From the NCBI GenBank assembly GCA_022773945.1, contig JALFNS010000032.1, positions 1-53,826 of the forward strand: a DNA stretch of 53,826 nt. The letters are read 5' to 3'. This document shows positions 8,964 to 16,465 of this stretch, one piece after another. Position 1 is the first letter of the stretch, and each line of letters begins with the position of its first letter. The notes beneath the pieces were generated by a model, which saw nothing but the letters and a program-made list of their open reading frames with translations, was not told the origin of the DNA and searched no databases. A program made the position numbers and the translations under genes. The DNA is from Clostridiales bacterium (GTDB taxonomy: Bacteria; Bacillota; Clostridia; Peptostreptococcales; Anaerovoracaceae).

Positions 8964-10330
8964 CAGTTTTCTCCGCTTATATCCTTCAGCTGTTTTCTCA
9001 CACTGTCGAAGGATGTGGATCCTTCGGACTTCTTGGCCCTGATGCAGTTGACCACATCTATGGCCTCATATATATCCTCCTCAAAGGCCGGCGAGAAGGA
9101 TTTGAACTCTTCCATGGTGAGCTCATCCAGCGCCTTGCCCTCATTGATGCAGTATAGAACCATGTTGCCTATTATGCTGTGACAGTCTCTGAAAGGGATT
9201 CCCTTCGACACGAGGTAATCCGCCGCATCGGTGGCATTCATGTAGCCGTATCTGGCCGCACTTCTCATGCTATCCTTCTTCACAGTCATGGTGGAAATCA
9301 TCTCTCTGAAAATTCCCAGGGAAGCCTTCAGCGTATCCGCTGCATCGAATACAGGCTCCTTATCCTCCTGAAGGTCCTTGTTGTATGCCATCGGGAGGCC
9401 TTTGCACACTGTGAAGAGAGCCATCATGTCTCCGTATACTCTGCCCGTCTTGCCCCTTATGAGCTCTGCCATATCAGGGTTCTTCTTCTGCGGCATTATG
9501 CTGCTGCCTGTTGAATAGGCATCATCCATCTCTATGAATCCGAATTCCACGGAGCTCCAGTTAATGAGCTCCTCGCAAAATCTGGAAAGGTGCATCATCG
9601 TCACGGAAACGCAGCTGAGAAATTCCAGAGCGAAGTCTCTGTCCGCCACGGCATCCATGCCGTTAGGAAGAACCGAATCGAAATCCAGCTTCCCGGCCAG
9701 GAACTGCCTGTCAGTGTTGTACGTGGTTCCTGCCAGAGCCCCGCTTCCCAGAGGCAGTCTGTTTATACGCTTCCTGCAGTCGGCGAAACGCTCCCTGTCT
9801 CTGCTGAACATGTTGTAGTATGCCAGCAGGTGATAAGCCAGAGTAACCGGCTGTGCTCTCTGGAGATGTGTGTATCCCGGCATAACCGTCTCCACATGCT
9901 CCTCGGCCAGCTTCTTCAGTGTTTCCATAAGCTCCTTCAGCAGCACATCAATCTCATCGGTTTCCTTCCTGAGGTAAAGACGGAAATCCACTGCCACCTG
10001 ATCGTTTCTGCTTCTGGCTGTGTGAAGCTTTTTGCCTGTGCTTCCGATTCTCTCCGTGAGAAGGGTCTCTATATTCATGTGGATGTCTTCACCCTCGACA
10101 GTGAACTCCACCTTGCCGTCTTCTATGTCCTTAAGGATCTCCTTCAGCGTTTTCACTATGAGAGCGGACTCCTCGGTACTGATAATTCCCTGTCTGCCCA
10201 GCATCTCCGCGTGTGCGATGCTTCCGGTTATGTCCTCTCTGTACAATCGCCTGTCAAATCCTATTGATGCATTAAACTCATCAGCCGATGTGGCTGAATC
10301 CTTCGAAAATCTGCCTTTCCAGAGTTTCAT
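8963..10330 (-). CDS. argH: Argininosuccinate lyase
   Basis: Cleaves argininosuccinate to arginine and fumarate. The 455-aa product is canonical: MKLWKGRFS at the start, HTARSRNDQ with the substrate-contacting Arg108, MPGYTHLQRAQP with the catalytic His, the superfamily signature TGSSIMPQKKNPD, and YNKDLQEDKEP. It lies 30 bp after carB and overlaps fumA by 1 bp. A second, divergent paralog is encoded at 16466-17812; this copy has every residue expected for normal activity and is the likely biosynthetic enzyme. Confidence 0.96.
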   Translation of the reverse strand: MKLWKGRFSKDSATSADEFNASIGFDRRLYREDITGSIAHAEMLGRQGIISTEESALIVKTLKEILKDIEDGKVEFTVEGEDIHMNIETLLTERIGSTGKKLHTARSRNDQVAVDFRLYLRKETDEIDVLLKELMETLKKLAEEHVETVMPGYTHLQRAQPVTLAYHLLAYYNMFSRDRERFADCRKRINRLPLGSGALAGTTYNTDRQFLAGKLDFDSVLPNGMDAVADRDFALEFLSCVSVTMMHLSRFCEELINWSSVEFGFIEMDDAYSTGSSIMPQKKNPDMAELIRGKTGRVYGDMMALFTVCKGLPMAYNKDLQEDKEPVFDAADTLKASLGIFREMISTMTVKKDSMRSAARYGYMNATDAADYLVSKGIPFRDCHSIIGNMVLYCINEGKALDELTMEEFKSFSPAFEEDIYEAIDVVNCIRAKKSEGSTSFDSVRKQLKDISGEN

Positions 10331-10360
10331 TCATTTTCCTCCTGTAATTGTTGTCATATC

Positions 10361-13300
10361 CTACATATGATTATAACACAATTTCACGCCTTCTTTCTTA
10401 AGTTTAACAGCCTTGAGGAAAATTCCCGCCGTGTCCATGCATGTGAACACAGGTATTCCCCTCTCCACAGCCTTTCTTCTTACCGGGAAGCTGTCGTTTT
10501 CCTTGTTGTTGGCGACGGTCGGAACGTTCATAACCATATGGATTTTCTCCTTGCTTCCTTCGTCGTGATTTGTTATCCACTTGACAGCCTTGTCGTAATC
10601 CATCTCCCCGGCCTTTATACCGTATTCGGAAGCGAACTTCATATTGTCCTCCGACATGTATATTTTGAAGCCTTCCTTCTCATAAGCCTTGAGAATGTCC
10701 GCCGTATACTCGTTAAGCTCCGACGCTCTCAGCGAAACGAATATGTTTCCCTTTACCGGAATGGCGCTTCCCGCTGCCAGGAAGCCTTTGTACACCGCCT
10801 TGTCGAAGTCCTCGTCGATTCCCAGCACCTCGCCGGTCGACTTCATCTCCGGTCCTGCCGCAAAATCCATGTCCGCCAGCTTGGCTCCGGAGAATACAGG
10901 CACCTTCACGGAATAGAAGTCGCTCTTCTTGTAGAGTCCTGTGCCGTATCCGCTGTCCTTCAGCTTGCCGCCCAGCATTGCCGAAACTGCCAGTTTAACC
11001 ATAGGCACTCCCGTAACCTTGCTGAGAATAGGCACTGTTCTGGACGCTCTCGGATTAACCTCGATAACGTATATATCCTTGCCGTCATATGCATACTGTA
11101 TATTGACGAGACCGACAATGTTAAGGGCCTTTGCTATCTTTCTCGTATATACCGTGAGCGTGTCCTCAACCTCCTTAGATATGGAGAAGTCAGGATATAC
11201 GGAGATACTGTCGCCTGAGTGAACTCCGGCTCTCTCGACATGCTCCATGATTCCCGGAATGAGGATGTCCTCTCCGTCACCGATAGCGTCAACCTCTATC
11301 TCCTTGCCGGAGATGTACTGGTCTATGAGAACAGGATGTTCACTTGACAGAGAAACGGCCTCTTCCATGTACTTGATGAGCTCCTCATCGTTGTACACAA
11401 CCTGCATTGCACGTCCGCCTATTACGTATGAAGGTCTTACAACAACCGGGTATCCCAGGGTTTTCACGGCAGCCATCGCCTCGTCCATGCCCGTTACGGC
11501 AAAGCCCGCCGGAGTGGCTATGTTCAGCTCCTTGAGAAGCTTGTGGAACTTTTCTCTGTCCTCAGCCAGATCTATGCTTTCGAAGGATGTTCCCAGTATG
11601 TTTATCATTCTGCTGTCCAGCTGCTGAGCCAGATTCAGTGATGTCTGTCCTCCGAACTGGAGAATAACTCCGTGAGGTCTCTCCTTCTTGATGATATTCA
11701 TAACATCGTCAATGTGAAGGGCTTCGAAGTAGAGCTTGTCCGAAATATCCGAGTCCGTACTTACCGTCTCCGGGTTGTTGTTGGCTATTATGGCCTCATA
11801 TCCCAGATCTCTTATAGCTCCCACTCCCTGAACACAGCAGTAGTCGAATTCTATTCCCTGACCGATTCTGATAGGTCCCGAGCCTATAACGAGTATTTTC
11901 TCCTTGTCGCTTACCGCGTTCTCGTCCTCGCCTTCATAGCATGAGTAGTAGTAAGGCGTGGACACTGCGGACTTGCCGCCGCTGGTATCTACCATCTTGT
12001 AGACAGGGTAAATATCATTGTATATTCTTATGTCCTGAATTACCTCTCTCGGCACTCCCGAAAGCTTGATTATCTCATTATCCGTGAATCCCTTGGCTTC
12101 AACTTCCGCCAGAAGCTCTCTCGTCACAGGTCCTTCCACGAGCTGTTTCTCCAGGCTGATAAGGTATGCTATTCTGTCAAGGAACCAGCAGTCTATCTTG
12201 GTTACCTGATGAACCTCTTCCACGGTCATGAGCTCTCTTCTGATAACCTCTGCGATGCAGAATATACGCTCATCGTCGCATTCCTTCAGTTTGGCCATGA
12301 GCTCAACATCTCCCAGATGAGATACTGACGGCTTGTGAAGTCCGTCACACTTTATCTCCACGGAAGTGAGTGCCTTAAGCAGAGCGCTCTCGAAGGTTTT
12401 GCAGAGTGACATGACTTCTCCCGTAGCCTTCATCTGGGTTCCCAGCTTTCTCGACGCTGTTCCGAACTTGTCAAATGGCCATCTCGGGAACTTGACCACT
12501 ATATAGTCCAGGCTCGGCTCGAAGAATGCGCTGCTTCCCGCCACGTTGTTCGATATCTCATCAAGGTTGTAGCCGATGGCAATCTTGGCTGCAATTCTGG
12601 CTATAGGATAGCCTGCGGCCTTTGATGCCAGTGCTGAGGATCTGCTTACACGAGGGTTCACCTCGATTACTATGTATTCACCGTTGTCCGGATTCAGAGC
12701 AAACTGTATGTTGCATCCGCCTTCGATTCCCAGGCTTTTGATTATCTTGATGGATGCAGCCTTCAGCATATCGTTTTCCTCTTTGGTTATCGTCTGCGTA
12801 GGAGCCACTACTATGCTGTCTCCCGTGTGTATTCCCACAGGATCCACATTCTCCATATCACAGATGATAATGCAGTTGTCTGCCGCATCTCTCATAACCT
12901 CATATTCGATTTCCTTCCATCCTGCTACGGATTTTTCCAGGAGAATCTGGCCTATGGAGCTGCTCTCCATGCCTTTGTAGCAGAGCTCGTCAAGCTCTTC
13001 AGGTGTCTCGGCGATGCCGCCGCCTGTTCCTCCCAGGGTATATGCCGGTCTTATGATTACAGGAAGCCCTTCTTTATTGACGAATTCATGACATTCTTCT
13101 ATGGATGTTGCTATCGTGCTGGCAGGAACCGGTTCACCGATTTCCTCCATGAGGGCCTTGAAGGCTTCTCTGTCTTCAGCCTTTCTTATGCTCTCCTTGT
13201 TGACTCCCAGAAGCTTGACATTGTATTTGCTGAGAATCCCCTTTCTGTCCAGTTCCATGGCCAGGTTCAGTCCTGTCTGACCGCCGAATCCGGCCAGCAT

Positions 13301-13555
13301 TCCCTGAGGCTTCTCCTTTCTGATAACTTCCTCTACCACTTCTTCCGTGAGGGGTTCCAGATATACAACATCTGCGACGTCCTTGTCCGTCATTATCGTG
13401 GCCGGGTTGCTGTTTATCAGGACAGTGCTGATTCCTTCTTCTCTTATAGCCTTGCACGCCTGTGTTCCGGCATAATCGAATTCAGCTGCCTGTCCGATAA
13501 CAATCGGTCCCGACCCGATAATCAGAATTTTCTTCAAGTTTTCCTGCTTTGGCAT
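10361..13555 (-). CDS. carB: Carbamoyl phosphate synthase large subunit
   Basis: Makes carbamoyl phosphate from ammonia (normally delivered by CarA from glutamine), bicarbonate and 2 ATP, for arginine and pyrimidines. The 1064-aa product shows the two homologous ATP-grasp halves: ILIIGSGPIVIGQAAEFDYA at the start and the repeat ILVIGSGPIRIGQGIEFDYC near residue 560. A C-terminal MGS-like allosteric domain is also present. Length is normal. No carA is found anywhere in the window, although carA-carB are usually adjacent. It has its own probable promoter after the argG terminator and heads carB-argH-fumA-fumB. Confidence 0.96.
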   Translation of the reverse strand: MPKQENLKKILIIGSGPIVIGQAAEFDYAGTQACKAIREEGISTVLINSNPATIMTDKDVADVVYLEPLTEEVVEEVIRKEKPQGMLAGFGGQTGLNLAMELDRKGILSKYNVKLLGVNKESIRKAEDREAFKALMEEIGEPVPASTIATSIEECHEFVNKEGLPVIIRPAYTLGGTGGGIAETPEELDELCYKGMESSSIGQILLEKSVAGWKEIEYEVMRDAADNCIIICDMENVDPVGIHTGDSIVVAPTQTITKEENDMLKAASIKIIKSLGIEGGCNIQFALNPDNGEYIVIEVNPRVSRSSALASKAAGYPIARIAAKIAIGYNLDEISNNVAGSSAFFEPSLDYIVVKFPRWPFDKFGTASRKLGTQMKATGEVMSLCKTFESALLKALTSVEIKCDGLHKPSVSHLGDVELMAKLKECDDERIFCIAEVIRRELMTVEEVHQVTKIDCWFLDRIAYLISLEKQLVEGPVTRELLAEVEAKGFTDNEIIKLSGVPREVIQDIRIYNDIYPVYKMVDTSGGKSAVSTPYYYSCYEGEDENAVSDKEKILVIGSGPIRIGQGIEFDYCCVQGVGAIRDLGYEAIIANNNPETVSTDSDISDKLYFEALHIDDVMNIIKKERPHGVILQFGGQTSLNLAQQLDSRMINILGTSFESIDLAEDREKFHKLLKELNIATPAGFAVTGMDEAMAAVKTLGYPVVVRPSYVIGGRAMQVVYNDEELIKYMEEAVSLSSEHPVLIDQYISGKEIEVDAIGDGEDILIPGIMEHVERAGVHSGDSISVYPDFSISKEVEDTLTVYTRKIAKALNIVGLVNIQYAYDGKDIYVIEVNPRASRTVPILSKVTGVPMVKLAVSAMLGGKLKDSGYGTGLYKKSDFYSVKVPVFSGAKLADMDFAAGPEMKSTGEVLGIDEDFDKAVYKGFLAAGSAIPVKGNIFVSLRASELNEYTADILKAYEKEGFKIYMSEDNMKFASEYGIKAGEMDYDKAVKWITNHDEGSKEKIHMVMNVPTVANNKENDSFPVRRKAVERGIPVFTCMDTAGIFLKAVKLKKEGVKLCYNHM

Positions 13556-13581
13556 AGTACCCTTCTTTCTGTCATATTTTA

Positions 13582-13609
13582 ACTGTAATTTTTAACTTGT
13601 TGTGTGCAA
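13582..13609 (-). promoter_or_regulatory. Possible promoter of carB operon
   Basis: Minus strand TTGCAC (13604-13609), 16-bp spacer, TACAGT (13582-13587). A TAAAAT a few bases downstream is an alternative -10. It lies directly after the argG terminator, where a new promoter is expected. Confidence 0.4.
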
Positions 13610-13613
13610 TCCC

Positions 13614-13659
13614 TTAAAAAAGACTGTCGTCCAGATCTGATAATCTCTCCGGACGACAG
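13614..13659 (-). terminator. Rho-independent terminator of argG
   Basis: Minus strand: perfect 9-bp stem CTGTCGTCC / GGACGACAG with an 18-nt loop, followed by TCTTTTTT. It lies 16 bp after the argG stop codon and separates argG from carB. Confidence 0.9.
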
Positions 13660-13674
13660 CTTTATGAAGGATTT

Positions 13675-14940
13675 TTATTCTACAAATTCACTGGCCTTGA
13701 GAACCTTCTTCTCCAGTCCTGCATGTTCCTTAACATCACCCTTGGCTGTCTCCATCTGAATAGCACGAATCTTGAGAGGCAGTGACCAAAGATTGATAAA
13801 TCCTTCCGCATCACTCTGATTGTAAACCTCATCCGCACTGAAGGTTGCGAACTCCTCATTGTACAGCGAATAAGGCGACTTCTTGGCTACAGGAATGGCA
13901 TGGCCCTTGTAAAGCTTCATCTTGACAGTTCCCGTAACGTTTTCCTGCGTCTTGTCAATGAAAGCGCTGATAGCTTCTCTGAGCGGGGTGAACCAGAGTC
14001 CGTTGTAAAGGAGCTCTGCCAGCTTATGAGACACTATATCCTTGTAATGAGTCGTGTCTCTGTCAAGTATGAGCTCTTCCAGTCCCGCATGAGCCGCATA
14101 GAGGATAGTTCCTCCCGGAGTCTCATATACGCCTCTTGATTTCATACCAACAAGACGGTTCTCCACGATATCTATTGTTCCCACACCGTTGGCGCTTCCC
14201 AAAGCATTGAGCTCGGTAAGAAGGTCGATCGGTGATTTCTTTTCTCCGTTAATTCCCACAGGAATTCCGTTCTCAAAATCTATCTCAACATATGTCGGTT
14301 CGTCCGGAGCCTTCTCGATAGGCACGCTGAGAACGTGAATGCTGTCATAATGCTCGTTCCACGGATTCTCGAGTTCTCCGCCCTCGTGGCTGATATGCCA
14401 TATGTTCTCATCTCTGGAATAGATTTTGGCCTCAGTCTGATTGATAGGAACTCCGTGCTCCTTGGCATATGCTATAAGCTCCTCTCTTGACTGAAAATCC
14501 CAGAATCTCCAAGGTGCGATGATTTTAATCGACGGATCCAGAGCCTTGATGGCACTCTCGAATCTTACCTGATCGTTTCCCTTGCCTGTGCAGCCGTGAG
14601 CTATATAGTATGCGCCCTCCTGCTGGCATATCTCCACGAGCTTCTTGCCCATGAGAGGTCTTGCCATGGAAGTTCCCAGAAGATACTGCTCATACTTGGC
14701 ATCTGCCTTGAGTGTAGGCCAGATATAGTCAGTGATGAATTCCTCACGGATATCCAGCGTTATCGCCTTGCATGCTCCCGATTCCAGAGCCTTCTTCTCT
14801 ATTGCTGCAAAATCTTCCTTCTGTCCCGCATTGCAGCATACTGCGATTACATCATAGTCGTAGTTCTCCTGAAGCCACTTCATTATTACAGATGTGTCAA
14901 GTCCTCCCGAGTACGCCAGTACAACCTTTTCTTTAGCCAT
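13675..14940 (-). CDS. argG: Argininosuccinate synthase
   Basis: Condenses citrulline and aspartate with ATP to argininosuccinate. The 421-aa product begins [18 protein letters not shown], carrying the PP-loop ATP motif AYSGGLDTS. Further family motifs are [18 protein letters not shown] and the aspartate/citrulline site WNEHYDS. An upstream in-frame TTG at 14982 has no ribosome binding site and runs through the ARG box, so the ATG at 14940 behind AAGGAGGAAG was chosen. It is a single-gene unit with its own promoter, an ARG box in the leader and a strong terminator. It faces the hairpin island at 15086-16455. Confidence 0.96.
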   Translation of the reverse strand: MAKEKVVLAYSGGLDTSVIMKWLQENYDYDVIAVCCNAGQKEDFAAIEKKALESGACKAITLDIREEFITDYIWPTLKADAKYEQYLLGTSMARPLMGKKLVEICQQEGAYYIAHGCTGKGNDQVRFESAIKALDPSIKIIAPWRFWDFQSREELIAYAKEHGVPINQTEAKIYSRDENIWHISHEGGELENPWNEHYDSIHVLSVPIEKAPDEPTYVEIDFENGIPVGINGEKKSPIDLLTELNALGSANGVGTIDIVENRLVGMKSRGVYETPGGTILYAAHAGLEELILDRDTTHYKDIVSHKLAELLYNGLWFTPLREAISAFIDKTQENVTGTVKMKLYKGHAIPVAKKSPYSLYNEEFATFSADEVYNQSDAEGFINLWSLPLKIRAIQMETAKGDVKEHAGLEKKVLKASEFVE

Positions 14941-14967
14941 TTCTTCCTCCTTATAATTATAGATTCG

Positions 14968-14981
14968 TGCATTTTTATTCA
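14968..14981. promoter_or_regulatory. ARG box (ArgR/AhrC operator) in argG leader
   Basis: The minus strand reads TGAATAAAAATGCA, matching the Firmicute ARG box. It lies about 25-40 nt downstream of the predicted start of transcription, where bound ArgR would block RNA polymerase. No ArgR gene is in the window. Confidence 0.75.
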
Positions 14982-15012
14982 ATATTTATTATATTTATTA
15001 TTTACAATGATT

Positions 15013-15040
15013 ATTATACAGATTTTATTATATAAATCAA
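15013..15040 (-). promoter_or_regulatory. Sigma-A promoter of argG
   Basis: Minus strand TTGATT (15035-15040), 16-bp spacer, TATAAT (15013-15018). The RNA would start at about 15006, giving a leader of about 65 nt that contains the ARG box. Confidence 0.75.
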
Positions 15041-15085
15041 CCCTTTTTCACGAAAAAATTTGTTATTTTTCACAAAATATCGCAG

Positions 15086-15333
15086 GTATGGTGTAAACCA
15101 CGTCTCATACAACGGGTAACGAAGGTGTTTGCAGCTTAGTCCTCATCGCTGCAGATTATAAATGCTCATTCATAGAGAACAGAATCTCAGGCAAACTCGC
15201 GAACTACGTTCGCTTCAGACAGTGCCTGAGATTTAGCTGTTCTCTTATTTCATTTCGCATATAATCTGATCAGCTCTTGCGGAAGCAGCCGCAAACACCT
15301 TCGCTGCCCGTTAATGACTGAGGTTTACTATAC
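15086..15333 (+). repeat. Long structured hairpin element, copy 1
   Basis: An extended imperfect palindrome drawn here on the plus strand. Helices, outside in: outer arm 15086-15099 with 15322-15333 (imperfect); P1 15111-15132 with 15291-15312 (22 bp, one wobble, one mismatch); P2 15152-15165 with 15257-15268 (8+4 bp, AA bulge); P3a 15175-15182 with 15237-15244; P3b 15183-15193 with 15223-15233 (11 bp); P4 15199-15204 with 15208-15213, 3-nt loop. The internal-loop strands (GCTTAGTCCTCATCGCTG; ATCAGCTCTTGCGGAA) are almost unchanged in copy 2. No T-tract follows. It may be a structured RNA, a cruciform-forming DNA site or a MITE-like element; orientation of transcription is unknown. Confidence 0.75.
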
Positions 15334-15419
15334 ATGATTATATCAACGCTGAAGCATGGCTTGACTTCCTGGACAAGGGCGGCACTAAAACACGGACAAT
15401 ACTTGGAAAAAAGGGTTAA
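15318..15419 (+). pseudogene. Possible 3' fragment of a lost gene
   Basis: An open stretch with no start codon begins at the edge of copy 1 and reads IHDYINAEAWLDFLDKGG then TKTRTILGKKG before TAA at 15417-15419. The composition looks protein-like but no family is recognised. It may be the tail of a gene truncated when the hairpin element arrived. Weakly supported. Confidence 0.25.
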
Positions 15420-15430
15420 GCAAAAATGCG

Positions 15431-15459
15431 TTTTTATTGATGCCGAATCGTTGTATAAT
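15431..15459 (+). promoter_or_regulatory. Possible promoter of the small island gene
   Basis: TTTTTA (15431-15436), 17-bp spacer, perfect TATAAT (15454-15459), about 75 bp before the small gene at 15533. The -35 match is poor. Confidence 0.45.
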
Positions 15460-15532
15460 AATAACGAATTTCAACGGTTATTAGGATATATCAACACGGC
15501 TGAAAGCAAACAAAAGAAAGGTGCGTCAGGGC

Positions 15533-15742
15533 ATGCTAGGTGATTTTTACAAAAACAATCCAAAGGACAAAATCTGGTGGGTTGATGACCTGGATTCAGT
15601 TGGGCAGTTCCTTTTTAGCTTTGATAAAAACACCATATACAATCTGTTTGCAGATTATCCGCACAAACTTACACCAGAACAGAAAAAGATATTTGATGAA
15701 GAAAATCCATATTGGGTAGAATTCTTCAAAGACAGGCAGTAA
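15533..15742 (+). CDS. Small conserved-looking hypothetical protein (69 aa)
   Basis: A 69-aa acidic, aromatic-rich soluble protein beginning MLGDFYKNNPKDKIWWVDD, with FLFSFDKNTIYNLF in the middle and DEENPYWVEFFKD at the end. The look (FYKNNPKDKIWW, YPHKLTPEQKKIFDEENPYW) recalls small uncharacterised Firmicute proteins; I cannot assign a function. The ATG at 15533 has AAAGGTG upstream; a GTG at 15521 is an alternative. It has its own promoter-like sequence and a good terminator, which supports a real gene. It is the only convincing gene inside the hairpin-bounded island and is on the opposite strand to the flanking arginine genes. Confidence 0.65.
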   Translation: MLGDFYKNNPKDKIWWVDDLDSVGQFLFSFDKNTIYNLFADYPHKLTPEQKKIFDEENPYWVEFFKDRQ

Positions 15743-15771
15743 AGCACTCCGCACTCACAGGGTGCTTTTTT
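15743..15771 (+). terminator. Terminator of the small island gene
   Basis: Stem AGCACTC (15743-15749) / GGGTGCT (15760-15766), 7 bp with one G-U pair, 10-nt loop, followed by TTTTTT. It starts at the base after the stop codon. Confidence 0.75.
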
Positions 15772-15912
15772 AGTGCAGAAAAGATAAAGATATGACAAGT
15801 AACGACACGAAACTGATTATCTACAATATACTCCAGGCATTTCCAGTTATACTTAATTCACATCTTCGATTCCTGTCATAATCCTTTAATAACCATTAAT
15901 ATTCCTGACCTA

Positions 15913-16183
15913 TTCCTGACAAAATAACTAAATTCGCCCTCCATGTTGTCAGAATATTGGGTTAGGGTCGACTATGTTCTGACAAGAACCTTTTTATATC
16001 GTATGGCTTTGTCAGAATTATTGCCTGCACTGATCATGTCACACTTACTATTCTCTTCCCAAACCTCTTACCTGCAAGAATTCCTGACAAAGCATGCTCA
16101 GATTTACCTGTTCTTGTCAGAAAAACCTTTGATAAAGACAACGAGTCTGACAAGAAAATTCTCTGGGAGAAGTTTTTGTCAGA
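15913..16183. repeat. Array of TTGTCAGAA 9-mers in alternating orientation
   Basis: Eight sites. TTC(C)TGACAA at 15913, 15977, 16081 and 16146 alternates with TTGTCAGA(A) at 15946, 16009, 16114 and 16176. Start-to-start spacing is 33, 31, 32, 72, 33, 32 and 30 bp. The sequences between sites are 22-23 nt long in six of seven intervals (63 in one) and unrelated to each other. Degenerate extra sites may exist at 15873 and 15902. Any two neighbours can pair as a hairpin. No gene is seen between 15772 and 16221 besides this array. Function unknown. Confidence 0.7.
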
Positions 16184-16221
16184 CTCAGGGTCAAAATACA
16201 TTATTTTCCATCGACTTTGAT

Positions 16222-16455
16222 TGAGCCGTCGTCAACAAGGAGATAGCGGAAGTGATTGCGGCTGTTTCCGCAAGAGCTGATCAGATCATATGCGAAATAA
16301 AATAAGAGAACAGCTAAATCCCGGGAACTGTTTGAGCGAGCGAAGCTCGCGAGTTTTCCCGGGATTCTGTTCTCTATGAATGAGCATTTATGATCTGCAG
16401 CGATGAGGACTAAGCCGAAATTACTTCCGCTGTTTTCTCAGTTGACTGCGGCTCA
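16222..16455 (-). repeat. Long structured hairpin element, copy 2 (inverted)
   Basis: Inverted relative to copy 1 and with the same architecture. Outer arm TGAGCCG (16222-16228) plus GTCAAC (16231-16236) pairs with 16441-16446 and 16449-16455. P1 is 16245-16263 with 16413-16431; P2 16282-16293 with 16384-16397; P3a 16306-16313 with 16367-16374; P3b 16317-16327 with 16356-16366; P4 16336-16341 with 16345-16350. The inner 150 nt is nearly identical to copy 1 except for compensated pairs in P2, P3b and P4. P1 and the outer arms are different sequences from copy 1 yet still self-complementary. It begins 10 bp after the argH2 stop codon. Confidence 0.75.
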
Positions 16456-16465
16456 CATCATATCG

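Noticed and set aside
9590-10267. Long plus-strand reading frames antisense to argH, carB, MocR and the methyltransferase genes
   Set aside because: They are shadows of strongly supported minus-strand genes, with no ribosome binding sites or recognisable domains.
13574-13588. 15-mer ATTACAGTTAAAATA (minus strand) shared by the carB and histidine kinase upstream regions
   Set aside because: For AT-rich sequence one such 15-mer match in 54 kb is expected by chance.
14941-14982. Longer argG starting at TTG 14982
   Set aside because: No ribosome binding site, and the extension runs through the ARG box; the conserved N-terminus starts at 14940.
15111-15312. 6S RNA
   Set aside because: Size and rod shape are similar, but there are two inverted copies with unrelated outer arms and no terminator; no 6S sequence hallmark could be confirmed.
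15334-15543. 69-aa plus-strand reading frame in the island
   Set aside because: It has no good ribosome binding site, spans the likely promoter of the small gene and overlaps the gene's start; coding is not supported, though part of it looks protein-like.
15913-16183. CRISPR array
   Set aside because: Repeats are only 9 nt, alternate in orientation, and no cas gene is present.
15943-16224. 93-aa plus-strand reading frame over the alternating 9-mer array
   Set aside because: The codons simply run through the repeated TTGTCAGAA sites, no ribosome binding site is seen and the composition is not protein-like.
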